Assembly: GCA_009773045.1 (NCBI GenBank)
Contig: WOUV01000026.1
Location: 1 to 41,665, forward strand
DNA: 41,665 nucleotides
From: Rhodospirillaceae bacterium
Lineage (GTDB): Bacteria > Pseudomonadota > Alphaproteobacteria > Rhodospirillales > Rhodospirillaceae
Direction of reading: 5' to 3'
The notes beneath the pieces are model-generated. The model searched no databases. It had not been told where the DNA came from and was given only the letters and a program-made list of their open reading frames with translations. The stretch's first letter is position 1; each line of letters starts with the position of its first letter. Of the stretch, positions 41,100-41,665 are shown one piece after another. The position numbers and the translations under genes were made by a program.

Positions 41100-41665
41100 T
41101 TATTTGTTGAAACGAAAGAAATCAACCCGTTCCCAATAGCCAGGATGAGCACTTTTGCCCGCAACATTCCGTACGGGGCATGGCTGGGTGCGATCGGCGG
41201 CGGCGACGACAAATCCGAAGATGTCCTCGACAGAGGCCAGCATGAGAGTGACCTCTTCAACTTTTGTTTCCTGTCCGTCGGTGGCGATGACGGAACGTGC
41301 CCGGTCGATGATTCTGTCGAACAGCGTTCGTGCCGCATCAAGATGGCCGGCCTGAAGCAGAACAAGAACGGTCCCGATCTGATGGTCCAGGTATTCGCGC
41401 AAGGTCATGTGATTTTGTAATTCGTCGGCCCGGCTTTGAAAAAATCGGGAATAGGCTTCAAGCGTCTGCGTATAAAAAGCGGCGAAATCCTGACAGGCCG
41501 GGCGGTAGTATCCCTCCCGCCAGCGCAGCACGGTCGGGATCAAAGGACCACATTGACCACACCCGAAGAAAAAATTGCCCCATCGGAGGCGATCACTTCG
41601 GCGATGCCGTCATGATCCAGGTCCTCGACCATGACGGAACGCATGGTTTGATCGGGTGTCACGTC
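41100..41665 (-). CDS. FG-GAP/VCBS-like protein, partial at window edge, with frame break
   Basis: Edge frame reads VTPDQTMRSVMVEDLDHDGIAEVIASDGAIFSSGVVNVVL*; continuation PLIPTVLRWREGYYRPACQDFAAFYTQTLEAY... is in a different frame. Confidence 0.55.

Overview
This 41.7 kb, high-GC window looks like an alphaproteobacterial (Rhodospirillales-like) chromosome segment. The taxon is inferred from gene content only. Recognisable genes: moaA, ndk, a hopanoid-type RND transporter (hpnN-like), an AapJ-like amino-acid binding protein, a BON lipoprotein, a SirB1/TPR protein, gshB, a TVP38/VTT membrane protein, a GT2 glycosyltransferase, two Rpn/DUF4351-type proteins (one cut by the window edge), a parvulin PPIase, argJ, recX, an arsC-like gene, two orphan histidine kinases, flgI, a CHAP amidase, a 2Fe-2S ferredoxin, a cysteine desulfurase, a DUF1848 protein, a dynamin-like GTPase, a Pro-rich TPR protein, an orphan ParA, three low-complexity exported proteins (one resembling sulfur globule proteins), an RND pump with a very long C-terminal tail plus HlyD adaptor and SCP2 protein, a divergent sigma-54 activator, a CheZ-like protein, carB, greA, tRNA-Gln(CTG), an SH3-domain protein and an FG-GAP-like protein at the right edge. 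Main points for follow-up: (1) a tightly packed ParA / membrane-anchored Pro-rich TPR / dynamin-like GTPase module next to a sulfur-globule-like protein, a candidate organelle or envelope positioning/remodelling system; (2) a sigma-54 activator with a near-consensus -24/-12 site driving the SCP2-HlyD-RND operon; (3) the ~300-aa Pro-rich and basic tail on the RND pump; (4) an unusual density of frameshifts and short internal deletions in otherwise conserved genes (hpnN, flgI, iscS-like, DUF1848, sigma-54 activator, cheZ-like, carB, greA, FG-GAP protein). These are either systematic sequence/assembly error or widespread gene decay and must be settled first. No CRISPR array, prophage or IS element was recognised.
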